Made by a program: the position numbers and the translations under genes. Shown piece by piece: positions 9,265-19,959 of a DNA stretch of 64,000 nt. Numbering within the stretch: position 1 is the first letter of the stretch; each line of letters begins with the position of its first letter. Source of the stretch: Mycteria americana. Its lineage: Eukaryota; Chordata; Aves; Ciconiiformes; Ciconiidae. Below the pieces are notes generated by a model. It did no database searches. It was not told where the DNA came from and worked only from the letters and a program-made list of their open reading frames with translations. The stretch is from NCBI RefSeq assembly GCF_035582795.1, contig NC_134377.1:18748501-18812500 (forward strand), given 5' to 3'.

Positions 9265-11723
9265 GCCCAAGCAGCTGCTCATGCCCAGCCAGTGGCGCCG
9301 GTGCCTTGTGAGCATGGCGGGGAGGCAGCCGGGCTCCCAGCCACTGATGCAGCTTGTGTGGTGCCGCTTGCTGGGGATGACGGAGCAGGGATGCTATTTG
9401 TGCATGCTCCCCCCTACCCATCTTTCCCAAGGGATATCCAGCAGCTGTGCCACGGCTGGCCAACGTCTTGGCTGAAAGCACATGTCAATCCCCTCCCCAA
9501 ACACCCCCAGTATAAAATACTCGCTGGCTCACAAGTTTTAGTGAAGCCCCCCCCCCAGTTTGGGCCAGTCTGCCTTTGGTGGCCTTACGATGAGTCCCAC
9601 CCTCTCTCTGGGGAGGGAGTGGCAGCTTGCCAGGTCCAGCTTCCCCCTGTTTGAGCACTGCAGCACTCCTGTGCAGGACTCCTCCCCGGGCTGCGCCGAG
9701 CGGAGGTGCCAGAGATGCACTGAGCACAGGCAGCCCTGAGTGGGCGGCACGGCCTGGGCTATGGGCAAGCCAGGGGCCAGGGGGTGCGGGGAGCATGGAG
9801 TAAAGGGCGAGTGAAAGCAGCAGGTCCCAGTGCATGCGCGTCCCAAGGGGGAACATGCGTTACTGCCAGGGTGAGCGCAATGGAGGGCAGGCAGCCCGTG
9901 TGCTGCCAGTCCTGCCCCGAGCACCTTTCTGCCTTCAGGAGCTGAGCTGGACGGTGCTGGAGCAGCCTTCAGTGCCAAAGCAGAGCACTTAAACCCATCT
10001 CACCTGGTTCTGCCGAGGTGGTGGCTGCTTCCCAAGGCACTGGGGGTGGAGAATGGTGCTGCTCCACCAGCTAAGCCAGCTCTGGGGCGGCAAGGAGGAG
10101 CGGCACGGACAGAAGGGCATGGCAGACATAGTTTCCTTGCACAGGAGACAGGGAGACCGCAGAGACCTGCGGGTTTGCTCCAAGCAGCTTGCCAGCGGTA
10201 TCCCCTACCCACCCAGGAACTCAGCTTCCTGCAGAGCTGCCCCTGCCCATTCTGCATCCCCAAGGCTGCTGCTCCTGGTAGCGCCCTATTAGCCCCTGCC
10301 TTCACAGCCCCTTGGAGCAGCAGCCCTCAGGTGAGAGCTCCCGGGAGCATCTGCCAAGGGCCAGGGCATGCAAAGGGGGTTGGAGAGGAGGCATCAGAGG
10401 CTGTTGGCAGAGGGGAAGAGCTGGGACTAGCAGAGAAAAGCATGCAAGGGATGCGGATGCCTACATGCAGCTGCAATAGCCAAGGCAGGGGTGAGCCAGA
10501 ATGGGTTTCAGCTAAGACTGATTAACTTCAAATTCCCCAGGGAAGACTTGGCTGCTGCTTTGTAAAGTGTTTTCCCAGCGTGGTGCCACTCTCACAGGGC
10601 ACAAGGTGCTCGGCTCGGAGCAAACAAGCTCTTGGAGTGCTGAATTTCAATAGCATCAACTTAAATTGAACTAAAAAATATGCAAATGCTGTGGTTTGTG
10701 CAAGTGGTTCTAGAAAGAGGCAGAGTCAGTGAACCTCCTGAATCACTAGAAAATAAATGGTGCTTCAAAGATTTTGTAGTTCGAGGCACTTTTGGTTTCA
10801 GAGGTTTGGTTTGCCCTCTGGGTAGGCTTATGCATTGGTGCAAAGGCTGAAACTAGCCAAAAAAATCACTGAAATTGTCTGTGCAAAGCATTTAGCTGAA
10901 GCCAATGCCATCTATTGTGGATGACCAGTTTCTGAGCATTTCTCAGACTTTGATAGGGTTTCGGTTCCATTTTAGGGGATGACAGTAAAGGGGGACAACA
11001 TTCAGCTCAAAAGTAAATCTCTTCTCCTTGGAGAGAGGCATGGAGGAGGACTGATGCTGTGCTGGACGTACCAGGGGTGTTGGCCCTTCAGCACCTGCCT
11101 GGCAGGTGGCCTCAGCGGGAGCAGGGGCAGGTGAGGGGGTGCTGGTCCCGGGGGGGCACTGGGGAGGCTACGCATGACTGCTGTGTCCCAGCTGCCAGGG
11201 CTGAGCAGCGGAGACCACGCTGCCACATGGCTCGCCCAATCATGCCTGGAAGCAAACGAGAAGGGAAAAGGTAGGATGTGCAGAACAGCCTTGCAGCATA
11301 AACCATCTTGAAACTGACCTGGCATGGCTTGTGCGAACGTCTGCTCCCAGAAACCACTTCCTTTGTGGGCTAAAATCAGCACTGGCTAGGGGGAGCAGGT
11401 GCCCAGCGCCTGGGGGCTCCTGGCGCAGCTGGGCTGGGAGGAGGGCAGGGAGGCATGTCGCAGGGCCCTGGGCGCCAGCTGGGGAGCACAGGGGACCTTG
11501 ACCTGCAGTGTGGGGCAGGGACAGGGCAGCTGGGGGTCTTCCCCTCCCCAAATGAGAGGCACAGGGGATGGGAACAGACCTGGGGCTCTAAGGGACGGCC
11601 GAGCCGGGACACCAGGCACAGCCACCTGCAGCGCAGGGCAGCAAGGGCAGGGCCATGGTGGGGACCTGCCCCACCATCAAGCGGGGACAGCAGAGACTCT
11701 AAGTGGCCCATGCGATGGCAGGA
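9265..11723. other. V1-J1 spacer, no gene recognised
   Basis: About 2.5 kb separates the V1 signal from J1. No V fragment, mobile element or exon could be identified. A stretch at 11380-11700 with GGCAGGGAGGCATGTCGCAG resembles DNA downstream of V3 and V9, so the V-associated block extends beyond the V1 signal. Confidence 0.45.
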
Positions 11724-11762
11724 GGTTTTTGTATCACTTCCCCATTGCTCTGTGTCACTGTG
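11724..11762 (-). promoter_or_regulatory. 23-spacer recombination signal of V1
   Basis: Reading the minus strand, heptamer CACAGTG, a 23-base spacer and nonamer ACAAAAACC follow the V1 coding end. Both elements match consensus. Confidence 0.94.
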
Positions 11763-12246
11763 GCAGCAGTACTGCTGCTGTCGTAGCTACCACAGTAATA
11801 GACAGCCTCGTCCTCGGCTTGGACCCCATTGATGGTTAACGTGGCTGTGGAGCCAGACTTGGATCCGGAGAATCGCGAAGGGATGCCCGAGGGTCTCTTG
11901 GTGTTATCGTAGATCACAGTGACAGGGCCACTGCCAGGGACCTTCTGCTGGTACCAGCCATAGTAGCTGCCACTACTCCCAGAGCAGGTGATCGTGACGG
12001 TTTGTTCTGGGTTCGCTGACACCGAGGGCGGCTGAGTCAGCGCTGCCTGGACCAGGGAACCTGGAGAGGGAGAGGAGAGAGGGGAGAAGATGGGGATCAG
12101 CCAGTGCCCCAGGAGCACAGCCCTCCCCGGGCAGCGGGACGGGGATGGGACCCCTGCGCCCAAAGGCCCCGGTCGGGTGCAGCGAGTCTGGCCAGGGCAC
12201 CTGAGCCGTGGGCGAGCACCGCGAGGAGGAGAGGGGCCCAGGCCAT
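11763..12246 (-). CDS. IGLV: Immunoglobulin lambda variable gene V1 (functional)
   Basis: Two exons. L1 (12246-12201, 46 nt) encodes the signal peptide [15 protein letters not shown] and ends CTCAG/GTGCCC. The V exon (12060-11763) starts at a CCAG acceptor and encodes [17 protein letters not shown], first Cys in [24 protein letters not shown], a short CDR2 (DNTKRPS), [19 protein letters not shown] and DEAVYYC. The coding end is followed by a consensus 23-spacer signal, and an octamer lies 100 bases upstream of the start codon. This is the V nearest the J segments. All parts of a working lambda V are present and the frame is open. V2 is its tandem copy. In chicken a single V with leader and signal serves as acceptor for gene conversion; V1 fits that role. 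Confidence 0.93.
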
Positions 12247-12308
12247 GGCGCGATCCCACCAGCTCTGTGTCCCCACGCCGATGGGGCTCTTTTGCGGACC
12301 CCGACTCC

Positions 12309-12353
12309 TTTTTAAGCCCCCGCCTGTGTGGGGCACGGCCCCTCCATGCAAAT
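12309..12353 (-). promoter_or_regulatory. V1 promoter: octamer and TATA-like box
   Basis: On the minus strand ATTTGCAT (12353-12346) is the Ig octamer bound by Oct-1/Oct-2 with OBF-1. A CTTAAAAA box lies about 30 bases further toward the gene (12309-12316). Confidence 0.88.
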
Positions 12354-12879
12354 CTGACCCCGCGCTCAGGGCCGGATCCCGCCCGCACCGCTCTCCGCAC
12401 CTCCCTCCCCGCTCCACGCCCAGCCCCTCCACCCCAGATGCAGCGGGCCTCGTCCCCGGGCACAGAGCGGAGACACAGAGACGTGTCCCAGCTCAGAGCC
12501 TGAAACCCGCCATCGTGGAGCCCCTGTCCCCAGCCCGGGCCGAGCGGCTGCAGGGCCAAAGGCTGTGGGAGAGCCGGGCTGCTGGGGCGGGGGAGCATGC
12601 AGCGCCTACAGCTCCCAGGGCTGGGTCTTGGTCGACTCCAACCCCCAGCACCCCCCCACCCCACTTTCGGCATCTTCCCCTCCTTTGGGTGTCCCAGGCC
12701 CCACACAGGCCTTGGCTGTCCTGCCCTTCCCTGATGCACCCGGGGCCCTGCAGCGCTGCCCTTGCCCCTTCACTTGCAACAGCCATGCAACACCCTGTTC
12801 CTGGGATGGCAACCCCTGCCCGGGCCCGCTGGGGCTGAGCAGAGCTGCCAGCCGTGCGGCAGAAAAGGCCCCGGGGGGC

Positions 12880-13470
12880 TGGGAGGACACCAGGTTGCAC
12901 AGGAGCCAGCAAAGCGCCCGTGGGCTGCATTAGCAGGAGCGTGGCCAGCAGCCGGGGTGAGGATCCTTCCCCTCGGCTCAGCGCCCTGAGCACAGCCCAG
13001 CGCTCTGTCAGATCTGGGTTCCCCAGCCAGGGATGGGGACAGATGGAAGCGAGGCCAGGGGAGGGCCCCGAGGATGATGAAGGGCTCAGAGCATCACTCG
13101 CACGGAGTGAGGCGGCACGAGCTGGGATGGCTGAGCCCATGATAATCTTATCAACATTATACACATCTCCTGGGGGAGAAAAGAAGACGGAGCCAGGCTC
13201 CTCTCAGAGGTGTCCACTGATGGCACGAGAAGCAACGGGCACAGGCTGAAACACGGCGAAACCTGCTTAAACATAGCAAAACCTTTCTTCTGCTGCAAGG
13301 ACGGTCAAACACTGGAACGAGTTGCCCAGAGGGCTGTGAAGTCTCCATCCTTGGAGATATTCAAAACCAGCCTGGACAGGCTGTGGGCAACCTGCAGTAG
13401 CCAAACAGCTCCGAGCAGGGGATGGGACGAGATGATCTCCAGAGGCACCTCCAGCACCGGCGACTCTGGG
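12880..13470 (+). mobile_element. CR1 LINE fragment, diverged
   Basis: Between V1 and V2 the plus strand follows the CR1 3' coding end and UTR. GTCAAACACTGGAACGAGTT followed by GCCCAGAG and GAAGTCTCCATCCTTGGAG near 13305-13360 are typical CR1 words. No clear octamer tail remains. The insertion separates the two functional V units. Confidence 0.75.
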
Positions 13471-14416
13471 GCTTTCCCCAGCCCCAGCACCTGTGGTAGC
13501 CTCTTGCTGTGCTGCTTTTCTGCCCTGGCTCTTCCCCTGCCAGCCCAGGCCCATTGCTCAAGACCTTTGCTCTTCCCAGGTCTCCACTCCCCAGCACAAC
13601 GGGAGCTGCCCGGAACCATTCCTCGGGGCTCCAGCAATGCCTCCCCACGAGCCGATCAAGAGCCCAACGGGCCGGCACTCAGCAAACTCTGCCAGAGCCG
13701 GGGCAGCCCAGGGGCTCTGCTCGCAGCCGTCGGGGCAGCCCGGGGCCGGTCCTGCTCCAACCCAGGGCACCTTCGGCAGCCTCGTGCCCAGCCCAAGAGC
13801 TGCTGTGCCCACGGGAAATGCCCCCACCCCCACGACCCCTCCCTATCCCCAACGCTGCCCTCCCCAGGGTGCCCGGGGCACAGAGACGGGACGGTGGGCG
13901 CAGGCGGGGCAGGGCTGCAGGGGGGCTGTCTCCCTGCGGGCAGCTCGGAGGGGACCTGCTGGAGCAGAGCACGTGCCCCACGGCAGGAGCCGCCTCGCAG
14001 GCGCATGTGCTGCTGCACCACCGCATCCAAGGAGCAGCAGCAGCAGCAGCAGGCGGCACACGAGGGGTCCTGGGGCAACAGCGGGTTTGTGTCTCGCTTC
14101 CCCAGTGCTGGGAGTCACTGTGACCCTGATCAGCACTGGTGTCCCAGCTGGCACAGAAAGAGACAACCTCTGCCTCGGCTTGGACCCCAGGGGTGGGAAA
14201 TGTGGCCATGGAGAGTGGCACGTTCCCGAGTGCTGTACATCCCCTTCCCAAATGACAGGGGCGGGTGCAGACCTGGGGCTCTAAGGGACGGCCGAGCCGG
14301 GACACCAGGCACAGCCACCTGCAGCGCAGGGCAGCAAGGGCAGGGCCATGGTGGGGACCTGCCCCACCATCAAACGGGGACAGCAGAGACTCTAAGTGGC
14401 CCATGCGATGGCAGGA

Positions 14417-14455
14417 GGTTTTTGTATCACTTCCCCATTGCTCTGTGTCACTGTG
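14417..14455 (-). promoter_or_regulatory. 23-spacer recombination signal of V2
   Basis: Heptamer CACAGTG, 23-base spacer and nonamer ACAAAAACC, identical to V1. Confidence 0.94.
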
Positions 14456-14942
14456 GCAGCAGTACCGCTGCTGTCGGAGCTACCACAGTAATAGACAGCC
14501 TCGTCCTCGGCTTGGACCCCATTGATGGTTAACGTGGCTGTGGAGCCAGACTTGGATCCGGAGAATCGTGAAGGGATGCCCGAGGGTCTGTTGGTATTAG
14601 CATAGATCACAGTGACAGGGGCACTGCCAGGGACCTTCTGCTGGTACCAGCCAGCACAGCTGCCGCTGCTAAGCCCGGAGCAGGTGATCGTGACGGTTTG
14701 TTCTGGGTTCGCTGACACCGAGGGCGGCTGAGTCAGCGCTGCCTGGACCAGGGAACCTGGAGAGGGAGAGGAGAGAGGGGAGAAGATGGGGATCAGCCAG
14801 TGCCCCAGGAGCACAGCCCTCCCCGGGCAGCGGGACGGGGATGGGACCCCTGTGCCCAAAGGCCCCGGTCGGGTGCAGCGAGTCTGGCCAGGGCACCTGA
14901 GCCGTGGGCGAGCACCGCGAGGAGGAGAGGGGCCCAGGCCAT
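14456..14942 (-). CDS. IGLV: Immunoglobulin lambda variable gene V2 (functional)
   Basis: L1 is 14942-14897 and the V exon 14756-14456, with the same exon structure, acceptor and donor as V1. The frame is open from [15 protein letters not shown] to [12 protein letters not shown], with both Ig cysteines and the FR2 Trp present. Compared with V1 the leader, intron, frameworks and signal are almost unchanged, while CDR1 (one codon longer, LSSGSCAG), CDR2 (ANTNRPS) and CDR3 stub differ. CDR1 carries an extra Cys, which may be left unpaired or may bond with another CDR Cys made by conversion. An octamer promoter and consensus recombination signal make it a second potential acceptor V, in contrast to the single functional lambda V of chicken. 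Confidence 0.92.
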
Positions 14943-15004
14943 GGCGCGATCCCACCAGCTCTGTGTCCCCACGCCGATGGGGCTCTTTTGTGGACCCCGA
15001 CTCC

Positions 15005-15049
15005 TTTTTAAGCCCCCGCCTGTGTGGGGCACGGCCCCTCCATGCAAAT
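15005..15049 (-). promoter_or_regulatory. V2 promoter: octamer and TATA-like box
   Basis: ATTTGCAT on the minus strand at 15049-15042 and CTTAAAAA at about 15012-15005, the same spacing as in V1. Confidence 0.88.
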
Positions 15050-15289
15050 CTGACCCCGCGCTCAGGGCCGGATCCCGCCCGCACCGCTCTCCGCACCTCC
15101 CTCCCCGCTCCACGCCCAGCCCCTCCACCCCAGATGCAGTGGGCCTCGTCCCCGGGCACAGAGCGGAGACACAGAGACGTGTCCCAGCTCAGAGCCTGAA
15201 ACCCGCCATCGTGGAGCCCCTGTCCCCAGCCCGGGCCGAGCGGCTGCAGGGCCAAAGGCTGTGGGAGAGCCGGGCTGCTGGGGCGGGGG

Positions 15290-16581
15290 GGTAGGGGCAG
15301 GGAGGCAGCACCCTCATCTCCAACATTCCCCCCATGAGTTGTGGGGAGCAGACAAGCCAGTCTCCATGCCAGGGTGGAAGGATAAGCTCTTGCCCAGACT
15401 ATTGCCACTGGGGTGGATTTTTGGGGTCCAGCTGGGCCCAGCTAGACTCTCCCACAGTGAAAGTACTGGGAGAAGGCGGGAGCAAAGCCCCCATTTCATC
15501 CCTCCAAGCTACTCAGCTGACATTATCTGTGACCGATGAGCACCCAGGACATTAACCTGGAGTGGGCCAGGGGAGCGGGGCCAGGAGCAGGGCTTGTCAG
15601 CAAGCACAGAGTAGCCCTCGCCGCTGAGGGCCGCGTGGTGCTCGGTGCAGCAATGACCGTGTCCTGCTTGCCCCAGCCCATGGCATGTGGCCCTCCCCTG
15701 CAACAGCACAGTCCCAGGCACAGAGCTGGGGGACAATGCCACCTGGGATGTGGCTGCCCACGCAGCAGCTCCCAACACCACAAACACAGTCCCCGTGGGG
15801 CCAGTACCCCTGCCCACAGGCCGGCCTTATCTCACACCCTCACCCCAGCCCATGTCATCAAAGCCGAAAACAAGCAGCACCCCATGACACGGAGGAGCCG
15901 GTGCCATTGTCCCCAGCAGTAGACCCAGTCTGGGGCCCCGCAGCAGGGCAGGGATGGGGTCAGGGTGCTGGGAAGCGCCTTGCATGGTGGGACATTGCCC
16001 AGGGCCAGGGGCTTCCCAGGGGGCCAGAGCAGCAAACACAGCCAACGCCGGAGTAGCCTGCGGGCTCCTCTTGTTGCACAACACAGCAGCTCCTGCCCAG
16101 CCCTGCTCTGCCCCAGCAGCCTCGCGCACGGCCCTGGAGCTGCTGCACCCGTGGGAAATGTCCCTTCCCAGGGTTTGAAGGCAAAGCTTTGGCCCAGCTC
16201 CCCAACCATGGCACGTCCCCACCTCTTGGTGCTCGGCCGCAGTTTCAGCAGGGCTGAACCCTCCTGGGGTGCTGCCCCGGGGGTTCCTGGCGCAGCTGGG
16301 CTGGGAGGAGGGCAGGGAGGCATGTCGCAGGGCCCTGGGTGCCAGCCGGGGAGTTCAGGGGGACCTTGGACCTGCCGTGTGGGGCAGGGACAGGGCAGCT
16401 GGGGTTCATCCCTCCCCAAATGTAAGGGGACAGACACAGATGGGCTTTAAGGATGGTTGAGCCGGGACACCAGGCACAGCCACCTGCAGCGCAGGGCAGC
16501 AAGGGCAGGGCCATGGTGGGGACCTGCCCCACCATCAAACGGGGACAGCAGAGACTCCTAAGTGGCCCCTGCGGTGGCGGG
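15290..16581. other. V2-V3 spacer
   Basis: No gene is seen. The part from about 16035 to 16410 recurs at about 24658-25025 beside V9 with only scattered differences, so it is a block copied along with V units. Confidence 0.6.
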
Positions 16582-16620
16582 AGGTTTTGTGTCACTTCCC
16601 CATTGATCTGTGTCACCATG
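16582..16620 (-). promoter_or_regulatory. 23-spacer signal remnant of V3
   Basis: The heptamer position reads CATGGTG instead of CACAGTG; the 23-base spacer is kept and the nonamer reads ACAAAACCT. The heptamer change should reduce or abolish cutting. Confidence 0.7.
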
Positions 16621-17120
16621 GGATCATCACTGCTGCTGTCGTAGGCACCACAGTAATAGACAGCCTCGTCCTTGGCTTGGACCCCACTGATGGTTAACGT
16701 GGCCGTGGAGCCAGACTTGGATCCGGAGAACCGCGAAGGGATGCCCGAGGGTCTCTGGTTGCTGTTGTAGATCACAGTGACAGGGCCACTGCCAGGGACC
16801 TTCTGCTGGTACCAGCCATAGTTGCTGGAACCAGCCATAGCTGCCACTACTCCCGGAGCAGGTGATTGTGACGGTTTGTCCTAGGTTCGCTGACACCGAG
16901 GGCGGCTGAGTCAGCGCTGCCTGGACCAGGGAACCTGGAGAGGGAGAGGAGAGAGGGGAGAAGATGGGGATCAGCCAGTGCCCCAGGAGCACAGCCCTCC
17001 CCGGGCAGCGGGACGGGGATGGGACCCCTGTGCCCAAAGGCCCCGGTCAGGCACAGCGAGTCTGGCCAGGGCACCTGAGCCGTGGGCGAGCACCGCGAGG
17101 AGGAGAGGGGCCCAGGCCAT
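16621..17120 (-). pseudogene. V3 lambda V pseudogene with leader
   Basis: L1 (17120-17075) and the V exon (16934-16621) are both present, as is an octamer promoter. The frame breaks in CDR1: a TATGGCTGGT-CCAGCA stretch is present twice in tandem, giving SYGWFQQ in one frame and NYGWYQQ in the next, which shifts the reading frame. Downstream, [19 protein letters not shown] to [13 protein letters not shown] is normal. With the altered heptamer it is not expected to make a light chain, but it can donate CDR2 and CDR3 sequence. Confidence 0.85.
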
Positions 17121-17182
17121 GGCGTGATCCCACCAGCTCTATGTTCCCACAGTGATGAGGCTGTGTCGCGGACCCCGACTCC

Positions 17183-17227
17183 CTTTTAAGCCCCTGCCCG
17201 CGTGTGGCACAGCCCCTCCATGCAAAT
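17183..17227 (-). promoter_or_regulatory. V3 promoter remnant with intact octamer
   Basis: ATTTGCAT on the minus strand at 17227-17220 and a CTTAAAA box near 17185 match the V1 and V2 promoters, although the gene itself is broken. Confidence 0.75.
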
Positions 17228-17259
17228 CTGACCCTGTGCTCAGTGCCAGATCTTGCCTG

Positions 17260-18418
17260 CACTGCCCAGAACACAGTGGGGCCAAGGCAGCACCAGCGGC
17301 AGACAGCTCTGTGCGCATGGCACCGGGCAGCAGCAACACCCTTCTGCCCCCCAGCCCCAGACATCGAGACAGATGCCCCCATTCCTGTCCTCCTTCCCTC
17401 GGGTCCTGCTGCAGCCTTTCCCGCTGCCCAGCCCTTCTCCTGCCTGGCCGTGACCTTGGGTGACCAGAGGAGCCGGTGCCCAGCCCCACACCTTCAAGCA
17501 CTGCCCGCAGCCCAGCGCCCTCCGGATGGGCTCAGGCCTCTCATGGGCAATCCCCAGGGCATGTCATGGTGCTTGTGGGGCAGCCCCAGTGGGCAGGGTC
17601 CTGGGCATGGAGCTGCGAGCTCCCCTGGCCTGCAGCCGTTGGTAGACTGTCAGCTGCCCGGCCTTCCCACCAGCAGGGCTTTGCTCCCCCCCATCCCAGG
17701 GTTTGAAGGTGAAGCTTCGTCCCGGCCCCTTGGCCGGCAGCACGGTCCTGCCTATCCGTGATGGGGCCGAGGTTTCAGCAGGCTGAACTCCCGCACGGTG
17801 ATGCCCAGGAGCAGGGCAGAGACCTTGCCGCTGGCAGGTCCTGCCCGAGCGCGGCCAGGGCCCCTGCTGCAGCCCAGGCCAGCGGGGCTCCCCCAGCCTG
17901 CACCCAGCTGCGCCGGCCACCCCGCACCCATGGCACCAGCTGCGGCTCCTCAGCCCGCACCTGCCCCTGCCCAGGCCTTGAATGTGTCCGCAGCACAAGG
18001 GCCTCTGCCAGAGCCCAGCGGTACCACGCTCCTTCCCTGCTGCATGGCTTTTTCCGTGCCGGTGCTCACACAGAGCCGTGCCAGCTGAACACCTCCAGGC
18101 CGGGGAGAAGACTGCCAGCAGCCACAGCGCCTCAGGGCAGCTCCAAGGGAAGGCGAAAGGGTGCTGGGGAGCAGGTGCCAGTGATGGGGGGGTCCTGGTG
18201 CAGGGAGGGACAGGGGCAGAACCAGGGCTGCTGGCAGTCATCCCCTCCCCAAATGAGAGGGGACAGACACAGACCTGGGGCTCTAAGGGACGGCCGAGCC
18301 GGGACACCAGGCACAGCCACCTGCAGCGCAGGGCAGCAAGGGCAGGGCCATGGTGGGGACCTGCCCCACCATCAAACGGGGACAGCAGAGACTCCTAAGT
18401 GGCCCCTGCGGTGGCGGG
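17260..18418. other. V3-V4 spacer
   Basis: GC-rich sequence without a V segment. A piece beginning near 17695 (GTTTGAAGGTGAAGCTTCG) resembles the repeated block of V3 and V9. No other feature is supported. Confidence 0.4.
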
Positions 18419-18457
18419 AGGTTTTGTGTCACTTCCCCATTGCTCTGTGTCACTGTG
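18419..18457 (-). promoter_or_regulatory. 23-spacer recombination signal of V4
   Basis: Heptamer CACAGTG is consensus, spacer 23, nonamer ACAAAACCT. The signal looks usable although V4 lacks a leader and promoter. Confidence 0.8.
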
Positions 18458-18761
18458 GCAGCAGTACCGCTGCTGTCGTAACCACCACAGTAATAGACAG
18501 CCTCGTCCTCGGCTTGGACCCCACTGATGGTTAACGTGGCCGTGGTGCCAGACGCAGAACCGGAGAACCGCGAAGGGATGCCCGAGGGTCTCTTGTTGCT
18601 GCTATAGATCACAGTGACAGGGGCACTGCCAGGTTTCTGCTGGTACCAGCCAACAGCATTGCTGCTGCTGCTGTAAAGCCCGGAGCAGGTGATCGTGACG
18701 GTTTGTCCTGGGTTCGCTGACACCGAGGGCGGCTGAGTCAGCGCTGCCTGGACCAGGGAAC
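18458..18761 (-). pseudogene. V4 lambda V pseudogene, no leader
   Basis: The V exon is open from the acceptor to [14 protein letters not shown]2 reads [13 protein letters not shown], one codon shorter than V1, and FR3 has [11 protein letters not shown], a variant shared with V9. Homology to the V1 unit stops about 70 bases upstream of the exon, inside the leader intron, so L1 and promoter are missing. The remnant of V5 follows directly. Because its signal is intact, it could be rearranged yet would lack a promoter and leader. Confidence 0.88.
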
Positions 18762-18939
18762 CTGGAGAGGGGGAGGAGAGAGGGGAGAAGATGGGGATCA
18801 GCCAGTGCCCCAGGAGCACAGCCCTCCCCTGAGGGGCGATGGTGGGACAGCAGAGACTCCTAACTGGAGTGGGAGGTGGGAAAAAACCCCTGCAGTGGGA
18901 GGTTTCTGTATCACTTCCCCATTGCTCTGTGTCACCATG

Positions 18940-19217
18940 GGATCATAACCACTGCTGTCTCAGCCACCACAGTAATAGACAGCCTCGTCCTCGGCTTGGA
19001 ACCCACTGGTGGTTAACGTGCCCGTGGAGCCGGAGAAGGACCCGGAGAATCGCGAAGGGATGTCCGAGGGTCTATTGGTGTTGCGATAGATCACAGTGAC
19101 AGGGGCACTGCCAGCTGTCTTCTGCTGGTACCAGCCATAAGCACTGTTGGTACTCCCGGAGTACCTGGTTTGCCTCAGGGTCATGTACACTGGGAGCAGC
19201 TGAGCCAGACCCATGTG
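18940..19217 (-). pseudogene. V5 lambda V pseudogene, 5' truncated
   Basis: The segment reads from [20 protein letters not shown] to YYCGG with FR3 altered ([18 protein letters not shown]). Framework 1 upstream is badly diverged and the first Ig Cys is not recognisable. Heptamer position reads CATGGTG. No leader exon. It is the most decayed V in the array. Confidence 0.8.
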
Positions 19218-19652
19218 AGATCAAGGGACTGAGGCAGAAGCTCTCCCTGCCCAGCCGCAGTGCCTGAGGCTCCCCCAGGCTGGCAAACGCCCACGCACCC
19301 AGCACTGTGAACCCAGGGCGGCTGCAATGCCGCAGAGCCCTGGGCTCAAGTCAGCCTCGGGGAGCAGAAATGCGGCAAAGCTTTTCCAAGGCAGCTCCAC
19401 AGGCTCCAGCTCCTAACATTGTCCCAGGCTTCTCTGCCCCTCACGCAGATATTGGGCAGCAGGGACGAGCCCAGCCAGGGCCTCCCCAACACTGGGGACA
19501 TAGTCACAGCCCTGAGACACAGGACACCAGGAGGGAAAAGGGAAAACCCCAAAGCTGGCGAAAGGGCCATGCCTGGCTGAGAGGAAGGAGGAGATAAAAC
19601 CAACCTCTTTGGCACTCAAGGTCTCACTTGCCTGTGGCTCGGTGTCACCATG

Positions 19653-19959
19653 AGATCAGCACTGCTGCTGTCTTCGCTACCACAGTAATAGACAGCCTCG
19701 TCCTTGGCTTGGACCCCACTGATGGTTAACGTGCCCGTGGAGCCAGACTTGGATCCGGAGAATCGCGAAGGGATGCCCGAAGGTCTCTTGCTGTTCTGGT
19801 AGATCACAGTGACAGGGGCACTGCCAGGTGTCTTCTGCTGGTACCAGCCAACACCATCGCTGCTGCTGCTGCTAACCCCGGAGCAGGTGATCTTGACGGT
19901 TTGTCCTGGGTTCGCTGACACTGAGGGCGGCTGAGTCAGCGCTGCCTGGACCAGGGAAC
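19653..19959 (-). pseudogene. V6 lambda V pseudogene, no leader
   Basis: The V exon is open: [20 protein letters not shown], then [20 protein letters not shown] and [13 protein letters not shown]. The heptamer reads CATGGTG and no nonamer is evident at the right distance. Upstream intron sequence continues about 100 bases and then diverges without an L1 exon. A donor-type copy. Confidence 0.85.

Noticed and set aside
11699-12739. A 346-codon minus-strand frame joining leader, intron and V exon of V1 (and similar frames at V2, V7, V12 and V14)
   Set aside because: The leader-V intron happens to be open. Donor CTCAG/GTGCCC and acceptor CTCCAG show that it is spliced out.
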